A stretch of 64,000 nt of DNA from contig CCMH01000009.1 in the NCBI GenBank assembly GCA_000751595.1, forward strand, positions 186,001 through 250,000. The letters are read 5' to 3'. Every line of letters begins with the position of its first letter. Positions within the stretch are counted from its first letter, which is position 1. Below are positions 28,101-35,230 of this stretch, in pieces. The notes beneath the pieces were generated by a model. The model worked only from the letters and a program-made list of their open reading frames with translations. It ran no database searches and was not told where the DNA came from. The translations under genes were made by a program, and so were the position numbers. The stretch comes from Weeksella massiliensis. Lineage in GTDB: Bacteria > Bacteroidota > Bacteroidia > Flavobacteriales > Weeksellaceae.

Positions 28101-28441
28101 GTGGGATGTGGGCAAATGAATCTTGGGGTAGATATTGGTCTTGGGACCCGAAAGAAACATGGGCGTTTATTGCGGTGATTGTTTATGCCATCGTATTACA
28201 CATGCGTTTAGTGCCAGGTTTACGTGGATTATGGGCGTACAATATCGCTGCAATGTGGTCTATTTGGTCGGTTATCATGACCTATTTTGGGGTGAATTAT
28301 TACCTCTCAGGGTTGCATTCGTATGCCGCAGGAGATCCGATTCCGGTTCCGCTATGGGTGTATTTAGCTGCTATCGGAATGTTGATTTTGAGTATTGTCT
28401 CTAAAATCACGTATAATAAATATCATAAAAAAAAGAAATAA
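25175..28441 (+). CDS. ccsA: Fused cytochrome c biogenesis protein (ResB-like plus CcsA/ResC), 1088 aa
   Basis: I choose ATG 25175 (MDKLQKILFS) because the longer frame starts before the -7 box. The N-terminal half has ResB-like membrane helices (about 20-110) and a periplasmic region. The middle is soluble ('GHLLIQDIEGRIKPIDTQAL'). The C-terminal third is CcsA, with about eight helices and the heme-handling tryptophan-rich motif 'WGRYWSWDPKETW' near residues 985-997. Together the halves form the system II synthase that exports heme and attaches it to CxxCH of c-type cytochromes. The fused form is normal in Bacteroidota. A terminator follows. Confidence 0.95.
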   Translation: MDKLQKILFSTRTMAVLLFLYAAAMAIATFVENDYDTLTAKMLVYDAKWFEILMIWLMALFIANIKRYNLWSFKKLPVLVFHLAFLFIFLGGAITRYISFEGQMPIAEGETTNEIISDKSYFKLIIDDGEQRMAYDNHEYAMTYFDRKDSTSFLLRRHFEGKYQFKDKLVKLKTFDYIPHALDTIVRTEKGERILELVTVGEGGRRSVFIRSGEVKSINGALVTFNRPMEGTIQLREVDGQILIKSPFEGEYVQMQGQAIGQVTDEEKFKEGAGKLTFNVEEPLKYRSLYSIMDAQFVVPVPPFTGEVQYRQGSKFNPNEAELPGAIYAEVSVGNERDTVVIVGGRGQTNYTADANLGGLNISMGYGSKIVKTPFSIRLDDFILDRYPGSINPSSFESMITVIDEGKETPQHIYMNNVMDYKGYRFFQASYFPDEQGTILSVNQDWWGTNVTYVGYFLLFTSMFVTLFWKGTRFWQLNSLLKGMHQKKMILLPFFLLSFYGFGQLPSTTEGKSAHELEAPQDVHTAEHMKAFQKEMDNPNDLVSKVKIPKEHSEKFGHLLIQDIEGRIKPIDTQALDILRKIYKKDKYYGLSANQWFIAVQLDPAFWANAPLIKVDNKGGSKLKTITKANDDGYTSLMNLIDPKTTRFVLDEQYNKSFSKKPAERSKFDDEVINVTERFNILDNTAKGYQLKIIPVQNDPSERWTSWIYQGKENPVEIDTMALGMLSVYFNMVSKGIETGDWRAADNAIHYIDEYQHKWGKNVMPSPKKVEIEVMYNKANIFFWIMIAYTIVGSALVILAFIQLFRESKVLRYFTNFFIGLTAIIFIIQAIGLGVRWYLTGHAPWSNGYEAIVFISWVGVLSGLLLHRNRNAFIPATGAMVAVIMMGFAHGGSMLDPQITPLVPVLKSYWLIVHVAIIVSSYGFFGLSAVLSLFSLIIMLFKPNKRIKISLREMAYVNEISLTIGLFLLTVGTFLGGMWANESWGRYWSWDPKETWAFIAVIVYAIVLHMRLVPGLRGLWAYNIAAMWSIWSVIMTYFGVNYYLSGLHSYAAGDPIPVPLWVYLAAIGMLILSIVSKITYNKYHKKKK

Positions 28442-28455
28442 AACCCTTTCCATAG

Positions 28456-28481
28456 AAAAGCACCATTTTGGTGCTTTTTTT
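28456..28481 (+). terminator. Terminator after ccsA
   Basis: Ten-base stem AAAAGCACCA/TGGTGCTTTT, three-base loop, run of T. Confidence 0.88.
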
Positions 28482-28508
28482 GTATCTTACAATGACAAAA
28501 ATAGACCC

Positions 28509-29096
28509 ATGTTAAAGTACGGAATCATAGGCTTATTGAGCTTCTCTTTTTTAGCTTGCAACGCACAAAACAAAGAAACTTCAACGCCTAAAAAAATAGA
28601 AAATAGAATGGAACTACCCACAATTTATCAATATAGTTTTGAGGATATCAATGGTGAAACTTTTAACTTTGCCGATCTGAAAGGAAAAAAAATATTAGTC
28701 ATCAATACTGCTTCGAAATGTGGTTTTACGCCGCAATTCGAAACGCTTGAAAAGATTTATGAACAATACAAAGATCAAAACTTTGTGATTGTTGGTTTTC
28801 CTTCGGATAATTTCTTGAATCAAGAGTATGATGATAATAAAAAAATTGCCGAATTCTGTCAACTCAATTATGGAGTAACTTTCCCGATGATGAGTAAAAG
28901 TGATGTGAAAGGAAAAAATCAAAATCCCATCTTTAAATTTCTTACCCAAAAAGAATTAAATGGCGTAGAAGATGCCAAAGTAGGATGGAATTTTCATAAG
29001 TTTTTGATCAATGAAGACGGTACTTTAGAAACCGATTATCCATCAAAAGTTACCCCAGATAGTAAAGAAATTATTGATTGGATAGAAAAAAAATAG
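28509..29096 (+). CDS. Glutathione peroxidase family lipoprotein, 195 aa
   Basis: I choose ATG 28509 because it opens a lipoprotein signal with lipidated Cys17 (SFLACNAQ). The domain has the GPx signature ASKCGFTPQF, with Cys71 in place of selenocysteine, followed by 'FPSDNFLNQE' and the Trp-Asn motif VGWNFHKFLI. Cys-type bacterial GPx enzymes usually use thioredoxin-like or low-molecular-weight thiols. It is one base upstream of bshB1, so both are surely co-transcribed. That hints that bacillithiol metabolism and peroxide defence are linked, though the GPx is exported. Confidence 0.94.
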   Translation: MLKYGIIGLLSFSFLACNAQNKETSTPKKIENRMELPTIYQYSFEDINGETFNFADLKGKKILVINTASKCGFTPQFETLEKIYEQYKDQNFVIVGFPSDNFLNQEYDDNKKIAEFCQLNYGVTFPMMSKSDVKGKNQNPIFKFLTQKELNGVEDAKVGWNFHKFLINEDGTLETDYPSKVTPDSKEIIDWIEKK

Positions 29097-29097
29097 A

Positions 29098-29802
29098 ATG
29101 AAGTTAGATATTTTAGCCATCGGTGCACATCCCGATGATGTAGAATTAGGTTGTTCGGCGACCTTAGCAAAAGCCATTGCCGAAGGTAAAAAAGTAGGAA
29201 TCCTCGATCTCACACAAGGTGAGTTAGGATCGCGCGGTACAGCCGAAACAAGAAAGGCAGAAGCAAAAGCAGCCGCAGAAGTTTTAGGACTCAATGTGCG
29301 AGAAAATCTTCAAATGCCCGATGGTTTTTTTCAGAATAATGAAGAAAATCAACGCGCGATCATCAAAATTATTCGTCAATATCAACCCGATATTGTGTTG
29401 AGCAATCCACCAACCGATCGACATCCTGATCACGGAAAAGCATCTGATTTGGTCAACAATGCTTTGTTTTTGTCTGGTTTGATGAAAATTGATACTCAAC
29501 AAGAACCTTGGCGACCGAAAAAACACTTTCATTATATACAATGGTTGCCGATAGAGCCAACTTTTTTAGTAGATGTTTCTGGTTATTTAGAGATCAAAGT
29601 AGAAGCCTGTATGGCCTATAAAACTCAATTTTATAACCCGAGTATAGAAGATCAACCGCAAACAGCCATTTCGTCAAAAAACTTTACCGATTCTATTCGT
29701 TATCGAGCGTTGGATTTAGGACGATTGATTGGGGTAGAAGCTGCAGAAGGTTTTATTGCACGTAGATATATTGGTGTTCAATCGCTTGACGATTTGATTT
29801 GA
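29098..29802 (+). CDS. bshB1: Bacillithiol biosynthesis deacetylase BshB1
   Basis: PIG-L type zinc deacetylase of 234 residues. The metal motif AHPDDVELG (His11, Asp13, Asp14) and the second HPDHGKAS motif are intact, and 'LDLTQGELGSRGTAETR' is the BshB1 signature. It removes the acetyl group from GlcNAc-malate to give GlcN-malate, the second step of bacillithiol synthesis, in the cytoplasm. BshA and BshC are not in the window. It is translationally close to the GPx gene (one-base gap). Confidence 0.96.
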   Translation: MKLDILAIGAHPDDVELGCSATLAKAIAEGKKVGILDLTQGELGSRGTAETRKAEAKAAAEVLGLNVRENLQMPDGFFQNNEENQRAIIKIIRQYQPDIVLSNPPTDRHPDHGKASDLVNNALFLSGLMKIDTQQEPWRPKKHFHYIQWLPIEPTFLVDVSGYLEIKVEACMAYKTQFYNPSIEDQPQTAISSKNFTDSIRYRALDLGRLIGVEAAEGFIARRYIGVQSLDDLI

Positions 29803-29819
29803 TTTTTCTTTGAAAAAGA

Positions 29820-29850
29820 TTTGTAAATATCGAATTCAATAGTATATTTG
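29820..29850 (+). promoter_or_regulatory. Promoter of the tRNA-His pair (TTTG-N19-TATATTTG)
   Basis: TTTG at 29820-29823 and TATATTTG at 29843-29850, separated by 19 bases, match the Bacteroidota -33/-7 consensus. The first tRNA begins 15 bases after the -7 box. This is one of the best promoters in the window. Confidence 0.8.
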
Positions 29851-29865
29851 CAATCCAATAGAAAT

Positions 29866-29940
<75 letters not shown>

Positions 29941-29982
29941 CAAGAAACGTTTAGAATTTCGTTTTCAACTAAAATTCATCAT

Positions 29983-30057
<75 letters not shown>

Positions 30058-30074
30058 CAAAACATAGCTTAGTG

Positions 30075-30106
30075 AAAGCCTTTCAATTTTATTGAGAGGC
30101 TTTTTT
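30075..30106 (+). terminator. Terminator of the tRNA-His operon
   Basis: Thirteen-base stem (30075-30087 with 30091-30103) with one G-U pair, three-base loop and six T. Confidence 0.88.
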
Positions 30107-30238
30107 AGTTTTATGTATCCTCCAAACTAAACTTTCCTACCCAAAAGTTTCTCCTAACTAGAAATTCTTGTAATTCTCTTTCTTTATCTTTTATTCATGT
30201 AAAATCTTCGTTGTACCTTGTCTTAAAATAATTGTACC

Positions 30239-31897
30239 ATGAAGAAAAACTCTTTCGTTGTAAGTTTGCTAGCCGTTTCGGCATTGCTTTCTTCTTGTTC
30301 TACTCAAACAAATCATACGATGAAAACAAGTCAAAACTCGACCACATCCAACCAAAAAACTCAATCCTATCCGTACGAATACTATGCAAGTGTTCCGTTG
30401 ACGATGGATATTTCTACATTATCGACCAATGAAAAAGAAGTGTTGAAGTTGATGATCAAGTCATCTGAAATTATGGATGATTTGTTTTGGCAACAAGCGT
30501 ATGGTGCAAAAGTCGATTTGATGGATGCTACCAAAGGAGAACAAAAAAACTATGCGAAAATAAATTATGGTCCTTGGGATAGGATGAATAATGATGCGTC
30601 GTTTGTGGACGGAATTGGTTCGAAACCGTTGGGTTCTACTTTTTATCCTACCGATATGACGAAGGCCGAATTTGAGGCAGCAAATCTTACAGATGGAAAA
30701 TCAAGTTATACCGTTGTGCGTCGCGATCGTGCCGGAAAATTATACACCATTCCGTACCATGAATTGTACAAAAATCAATTGCAGAATGCAGCAGGTTTAT
30801 TGGTGAAAGCCTCTGAACTGACCAATGATAAAGAGTTGAAAAATTATTTGTTGTTGCGTGCGGCATCTTTGTTAAACGATGATTTTTATAGCAGTGATAT
30901 GGCTTGGATGGATATGAAAAATAATCGTTTGGATTTGGTTATCGGTCCGATAGAAACTTACGAAGATCAGTTGTTTGGATACAAAGCTTCTTATGAGGCA
31001 TATGTGTTGGTGAAAGATATGGAATGGTCTAAGAAGTTGGCAAAATTTGTACAATATTTACCCGAATTGCAAGCGAATTTGCCGGTTGATGCAAAATACA
31101 AAACCGAAAAGCCAGGAACCGATTCGGACCTAAATGCGTATGATGTTGTTTACTATGCAGGCGATTGTAATGCAGGAGGAAAGACAATTGCAATTAATTT
31201 ACCCAACGATGAACGAGTACAGTTAGAAAAAGGAACACGTCGTTTGCAATTGAAAAATGCAATGCAAGCAAAATTCGATAAAATCTTGTTACCAATTGCA
31301 GAAGAGTTGATAGATCCTTCTCAACAAAAGAATGTTAAATTCGATGCGTTTTTTGCCAATGTTATGTTTCATGAAGTGGCGCATGGTTTAGGAATTAAAA
31401 ACACCATCAATGGTAAAGGAACCGTTAGAGAAGCTTTACAAGAAACACAATCTTCTTTGGAAGAAGGAAAAGCAGATATTTTAGGACTCTATATGGTGAA
31501 TCAGCTTTTGGCGAAACAAGAATTAGAAGGGGCGCAAGAAGATTATTTTGTTACGTTCTTGGCTGGTATTCTACGTTCTGTTCGATTTGGAGCAAGTTCT
31601 GCCCATGGCCAAGCGAATATGGTTTGTTTTAATTATTTTCAAGAGCAAGGTGCTTTCGTGAAAACGGCTGACAATCATTATAAAGTTGATGTGCCTAAAA
31701 TGGAAAAAGCAATGCAAGGATTATCTGCTTTGATTTTGAAATTACAAGGTGATGGAGATTACGAAGGTGTCGTGAAACTCAATCAAGAGAAAGGAAAGAT
31801 TGGTGCCGATCTACAAAAAGATTTGGATCGTCTGAAAGCCAAAAACATCCCGGTAGATATTGTTTTCGAACAAGGTATTTCTACCCTTGGTTTATAA
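30239..31897 (+). CDS. M49-like (dipeptidyl peptidase III-related) zinc metallopeptidase lipoprotein, 552 aa
   Basis: Lipoprotein signal LLSSCSTQ, lipidated Cys at about residue 20. The zinc site is HEVAHGLG (His378, Glu379, His382) with a third ligand likely in LEEGKADILG (Glu408/409). In classical M49 enzymes the motif is HExxxH; here it is HExxH. The general layout, with an 'EExxAD'-like second motif 26 residues later, still resembles DPP III homologs of Bacteroidota. It would cleave short peptides in the periplasm. Some relatives are catalytically weak, so activity is an inference. Single gene closed by a terminator shared with the SOD gene. Confidence 0.82.
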   Translation: MKKNSFVVSLLAVSALLSSCSTQTNHTMKTSQNSTTSNQKTQSYPYEYYASVPLTMDISTLSTNEKEVLKLMIKSSEIMDDLFWQQAYGAKVDLMDATKGEQKNYAKINYGPWDRMNNDASFVDGIGSKPLGSTFYPTDMTKAEFEAANLTDGKSSYTVVRRDRAGKLYTIPYHELYKNQLQNAAGLLVKASELTNDKELKNYLLLRAASLLNDDFYSSDMAWMDMKNNRLDLVIGPIETYEDQLFGYKASYEAYVLVKDMEWSKKLAKFVQYLPELQANLPVDAKYKTEKPGTDSDLNAYDVVYYAGDCNAGGKTIAINLPNDERVQLEKGTRRLQLKNAMQAKFDKILLPIAEELIDPSQQKNVKFDAFFANVMFHEVAHGLGIKNTINGKGTVREALQETQSSLEEGKADILGLYMVNQLLAKQELEGAQEDYFVTFLAGILRSVRFGASSAHGQANMVCFNYFQEQGAFVKTADNHYKVDVPKMEKAMQGLSALILKLQGDGDYEGVVKLNQEKGKIGADLQKDLDRLKAKNIPVDIVFEQGISTLGL

Positions 31898-31939
31898 GTT
31901 TTTTTAGCATTAATTGACTATTAAATACATCTAAATAAA

Positions 31940-31975
31940 AAGAGGAAACTTCAATTTTGAAGTTTCCTCTTCTTA
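31940..31975. terminator. Bidirectional terminator
   Basis: Fifteen-base perfect inverted repeat (31940-31954 with 31957-31971), A-rich before and T-rich after, between two convergent genes. Confidence 0.88.
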
Positions 31976-32000
31976 ACATGGGTAAAATTAAATGATTCTC

Positions 32001-32786
32001 TTATCCCTTTAAAGCGTTTGCATAATTGGTTTCAACTTGTTTCCAATCCAAAACTTTAAAGAAATTAGTTAAATAGTCATCACGTTTATTCAAGTATTTC
32101 AAATAATAAGCATGTTCCCAAACATCGATACCTAAAATCGGAATCCCAGCAACTTTAGCTCCTGGCATCAAAGGATTATCTTGATTTGGTGTAGCAGTAA
32201 CTGCTAAATTTCCGTCTGGTAAAAGAACTAACCAAGACCATCCAGAACCAAATTGTTTAGAACCTGCATCTTTCAATTGATTTACCAACTCATCTACACT
32301 TCCAAAATCGGTTGTGATTTTTGCTAACAAATCTCCAGTAGGAGCAGTAGCTGGATTAGGCGAAATTAAATCAAAATACATTTGGTGGTTATAATATCCG
32401 CCAGCATTGTTGCGCAATGCTGCATTATTCATATCCATATTTTTAAGGATTTCGACGATGTTGTTGCTTTTAATACCAGCATCTTTTAGGGCGGCATTCA
32501 ACTTATTCGTATATCCTAAATAATGCTTAGAAAAGTGGGTTTCCATAGTTTTACCATCGATGTATTCATTCACCTCATCATACCCATATTTCAAAGGTTT
32601 TATTTGGAAGGTTCCTGGATCTGCTTTTACATCAATTGGGTTACCTAAAACTTCTTTCTCTGGCTTGGTATCTGTTTTTGCTATCGTATCATTTGCATCT
32701 TGACTTGTGGTAGAATTTGTACTTTCTTTACAAGAAAATGTCATCATCATCCCTAAAGCGGCAAATAAGATCAATCCTTTTTTCAT
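32001..32786 (-). CDS. Fe/Mn superoxide dismutase, lipoprotein form, 261 aa
   Basis: Lipobox MMTFSCKES (Cys at about residue 19) is followed by a low-complexity Ser/Thr/Asp linker, then a complete Fe/Mn-SOD. Metal ligands are visible in 'METHFSKHYLGY', 'YYNHQMYFDLIS' and 'GIDVWEHAYYLKY'. Most SODs of this family are cytoplasmic; the lipid anchor puts this one in the envelope, where it would remove superoxide outside the cytoplasm. The extra 60 N-terminal residues are the signal and linker. It faces the M49-like lipoprotein gene. Confidence 0.94.
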   Translation of the reverse strand: MKKGLILFAALGMMMTFSCKESTNSTTSQDANDTIAKTDTKPEKEVLGNPIDVKADPGTFQIKPLKYGYDEVNEYIDGKTMETHFSKHYLGYTNKLNAALKDAGIKSNNIVEILKNMDMNNAALRNNAGGYYNHQMYFDLISPNPATAPTGDLLAKITTDFGSVDELVNQLKDAGSKQFGSGWSWLVLLPDGNLAVTATPNQDNPLMPGAKVAGIPILGIDVWEHAYYLKYLNKRDDYLTNFFKVLDWKQVETNYANALKG

Positions 32787-32880
32787 TTTTTGAGTTGTTT
32801 ATTATTTTGACATAAAAGATAGCAAATATTATACTAATCTTATGAAAATGATCTTTAATATTTTGTTAAATTAAAACAAG

Positions 32881-33270
32881 TTAACTTTCTCTCAACAAAC
32901 GCAACTCATTTTTCAAACTTAATAGCTGTTCTTGTAATTGTAGAATTTGCTCATCCTTCGATTTGATGAGTTCTTTGTATAATTCTTCAATTTTTGCTGT
33001 GGAAGTTATATTATTGGTATTATAATATCCTGATTGTGAACAAGCATTGAAAACGACCTGATCATTGAAGTTTTTAATAGTTTCTGAATCGACCTCTAAA
33101 ACACGTGCAATTTCGTTTAATTTTTCTTCCGAAATTTTGGTCTTACAATTCTCAATATCAGAATAAGAGCTTTGACTTATCGATAATTTATCAGCCATAT
33201 AACTTTGACTAAGATTCTTTATTTCACGTACTTTTCTTATTTTATAACCAATAACAGTATCCATAAACAC
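32881..33270 (-). CDS. XRE-family helix-turn-helix regulator with C-terminal coiled coil, 129 aa
   Basis: Residues about 8-63 form a classic HTH_3 ('NLSQSYMADKLSISQSSYSD' spans the helix-turn-helix). After a linker, residues about 92-127 are a Leu/Glu/Lys-rich coiled coil ('EQILQLQEQLLSLKNEL') for dimerisation. The start may be MFMD (33270) or MD (33264). It is divergent from the frameshifted lipoprotein gene (108 bases between), so it may control that gene and the two thioredoxin-like genes. The stretch is more AT-rich than its surroundings. Confidence 0.88.
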   Translation of the reverse strand: MFMDTVIGYKIRKVREIKNLSQSYMADKLSISQSSYSDIENCKTKISEEKLNEIARVLEVDSETIKNFNDQVVFNACSQSGYYNTNNITSTAKIEELYKELIKSKDEQILQLQEQLLSLKNELRLLRES

Positions 33271-33378
33271 AATATTTTATCAATCAAATGTAATAAATTA
33301 TTGGTTATGAAATTTGCCATATCCTTCACTTTATGAATATTTTCAACTTATTAAACAATTTCAAATAACCTAATAATT

Positions 33379-33890
33379 ATGAAAAAATTTTTTTAAAAGG
33401 AGGCTTGATTATAGCCTTAGCTTCAAGTTCAATTTTTTATGCATGTAATAACGATGATGACACCGTTGAACAAACAGCCGAATTACAAGGTAAAAAATCA
33501 CCTGTAATAGGAGAAGACATCTTCTTCAGATCAGATTACAAAGAAGATGTTACCAAAGGAGGTGGAGTAACTTTTGTATTTGATATAGGTAGACGATCGT
33601 CCCCTACTTGTAAGGGATTTGGAATCTGTCGCCTTGCTGCATTTGGTATTTGGATTGTTGTCCAGCCCAAAGCAAATCAAGCAATAGGAATTGACAAACA
33701 AAGTTCTCTAAAATTTATTACAATTGAGTTAGAATCTCCTATAGATCCTGCAGAATTCGACACACGTTTTTATGTTGATGAAGAAATAATTGACGACAAT
33801 GGTAATTATAAAATCAAGGCAGGTGTTTATAATTTAGATTCTACGATCGGTTTATATGGTGGTTACAAATTACCTTATTTTGAATTGTAA
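33379..33890 (+). CDS. Small lipoprotein, frame broken by a T7 tract just after the start codon
   Basis: The ATG at 33379 reads MKKFF and then hits TAA. With one extra T in the T7 run (33388-33394) the frame continues as MKKFFLKGGLIIALAS...FYAC, a perfect lipoprotein signal with the lipobox FYAC. The present open part starts near 33405 with a TTG codon and codes 161 residues. Mature features: an acidic NNDDD start, a 'PTCKGFGICRLAAFG' segment with a CX5C pair, then a beta-rich end. I do not know the family. The break may be a real pseudogene mutation, a phase-variable tract or a sequencing error. Two thioredoxin-like genes follow. Confidence 0.65.
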
Positions 33891-33904
33891 TTAATTATTA
33901 ATAT

Positions 33905-33931
33905 TTTAGGGTGTGAAATTCACACCCTAAA
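33905..33931. terminator. Hairpin between the lipoprotein and thioredoxin-like genes
   Basis: Perfect 11-base stem (TTTAGGGTGTG/CACACCCTAAA) with a five-base loop. No long T run follows, so it may be a weak terminator or an mRNA-stabilising hairpin. Confidence 0.45.
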
Positions 33932-33949
33932 TTCAATAAAAACAAACCT

Positions 33950-34546
33950 ATGAAAAAACTTTTTCTATTTTTCACATTATTTATATTCACTATCGTATCT
34001 GCTCAAACTAAATACGAGACTCTTACTATTACCAATTACGACAGTATTCTAAAAAAGCTTGACTCAGGAAACCAAAATGAAATATACAATCTAAATATTA
34101 ATGATTTTAAGCAACTTGTATCTAAATCAGCAAAACCATTTACATTGGTATATACATATGCTTGGTGGTGTGGTCCTTGTCGAAAAAAACTACCACAGGT
34201 TTTAGAATTTAAAAATAAACATCAAAACAAAGTAGAATTACTTATTTTAACAGGTGAGAAAAACCCAAGCAAATACCTTTATATGACTAATAAAGAATTC
34301 AATACTAAATACAATATTTTATTCCCAACATTTAATATCTCTGATGAAATTTCAACAAAAAGTAAAAAGAAATTTCACAACTTTATTCAAACAATTGTAC
34401 CTGGACATTCAGACTACGGAACTGGTTTAAGTCTTAATTTATTAATTGATAATAAAACTTCTGAAGTTTTGTATGCTTCATTAACTGAAATAGAAACAAC
34501 AGACTCAATCTTCTTTAAATTAAACTCTTTTTTATCTGATAATTAA
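33950..34546 (+). CDS. Thioredoxin-like exported protein, 198 aa (tandem copy 1)
   Basis: Signal peptide ending VSAQ. The thioredoxin motif is WWCGPCRKKLP, so the CxxC pair is intact. The rest is a TlpA-like fold with a variable insert ('LILTGEKNPSKYLYMTNKEF') and 'PGHSDYG' near the cis-Pro region. It is the first of two tandem paralogs. A 157-base block around the mature N-terminus and active-site approach (34004-34160) is 97% identical to the next gene, whereas the signal peptide and everything after the block have diverged. It probably acts on disulfides of exported proteins. Confidence 0.87.
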   Translation: MKKLFLFFTLFIFTIVSAQTKYETLTITNYDSILKKLDSGNQNEIYNLNINDFKQLVSKSAKPFTLVYTYAWWCGPCRKKLPQVLEFKNKHQNKVELLILTGEKNPSKYLYMTNKEFNTKYNILFPTFNISDEISTKSKKKFHNFIQTIVPGHSDYGTGLSLNLLIDNKTSEVLYASLTEIETTDSIFFKLNSFLSDN

Positions 34547-34582
34547 ACTATAAATATCTATCATAAACCTTTTCAACTCGGT

Positions 34583-35173
34583 ATGAAAAATATATTTTTA
34601 TATCCATTTATATTCTTACTTTCAGGCATTGTTTTTGGGCAAACTAAATACGAGGCTCTTACTATTACCAATTACGACAGTATTCTAAAAAAGCTTGACT
34701 CAGAAAACCAAAATGAAATATACAATCTAAATATTAATGATTTTAAGCAACTTGTATCTAAATCAACAAAACCATTTACATTGGTATATACGTATGGTTT
34801 TTGGTGTTCACCATGTATAAAAAAACTTCCACTTGTTTTGGATTTTAAACAAGAAAATGATAGTCAATTGCAACTTCTCATCTTAACAACAGAAAAAGAT
34901 CCAAGTGCTTATCTAAATATAACAAATAATGAATTTAACAATCTAAGAAATGTTCATTTTCCTACTTTTAATATCTCTGATGAATTCTCGAGTAAAAAAA
35001 GAAAAAAGTATGATTTATTTGTACAAAAAATAATTCCTGGTCATAAAGATTATGGTTTTTCATTGTTAATCCTATTAGATAATAAAACATCTAAAGTCAT
35101 TTATGCTTCAACATACAATGAAACTGATGATGAAATCTTCTCCAAACTAAACTCTTTTATTTCAAATAATTAA
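34583..35173 (+). CDS. Thioredoxin-like exported protein, 196 aa (tandem copy 2)
   Basis: Signal peptide ending VFGQ, then the block shared with copy 1, then FWCSPCIKKLP: the redox pair is CSPC in place of CGPC, which should shift the redox potential. The C-terminal part ('NISDEFSSKKRKKYDLFVQK') aligns with copy 1 only loosely. The gap to copy 1 is 36 bases, so they form one transcript. The pair with altered active sites and a shared N-terminal block suggests specialisation with local gene conversion. Confidence 0.87.
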   Translation: MKNIFLYPFIFLLSGIVFGQTKYEALTITNYDSILKKLDSENQNEIYNLNINDFKQLVSKSTKPFTLVYTYGFWCSPCIKKLPLVLDFKQENDSQLQLLILTTEKDPSAYLNITNNEFNNLRNVHFPTFNISDEFSSKKRKKYDLFVQKIIPGHKDYGFSLLILLDNKTSKVIYASTYNETDDEIFSKLNSFISNN

Positions 35174-35176
35174 AAA

Positions 35177-35206
35177 AACTCCAAAATCTTAATCGAATTT
35201 GGAGTT
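35177..35206. terminator. Probable terminator between thioredoxin copy 2 and hemE
   Basis: AACTCCAAA (35177-35185) pairs with TTTGGAGTT (35198-35206); 12-base loop, A run upstream. T run after it is weak on the + strand and stronger on the - strand. Confidence 0.55.
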
Positions 35207-35230
35207 CCTGATGTATCGTAAAATATCGTT

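Noticed and set aside
33396-33404. Strong Shine-Dalgarno-like AAGGAGG before the TTG at 33405
   Set aside because: It is only one base from the TTG and is better explained as codons for Lys-Gly-Gly in the restored signal peptide; flavobacteria rarely use such sites.
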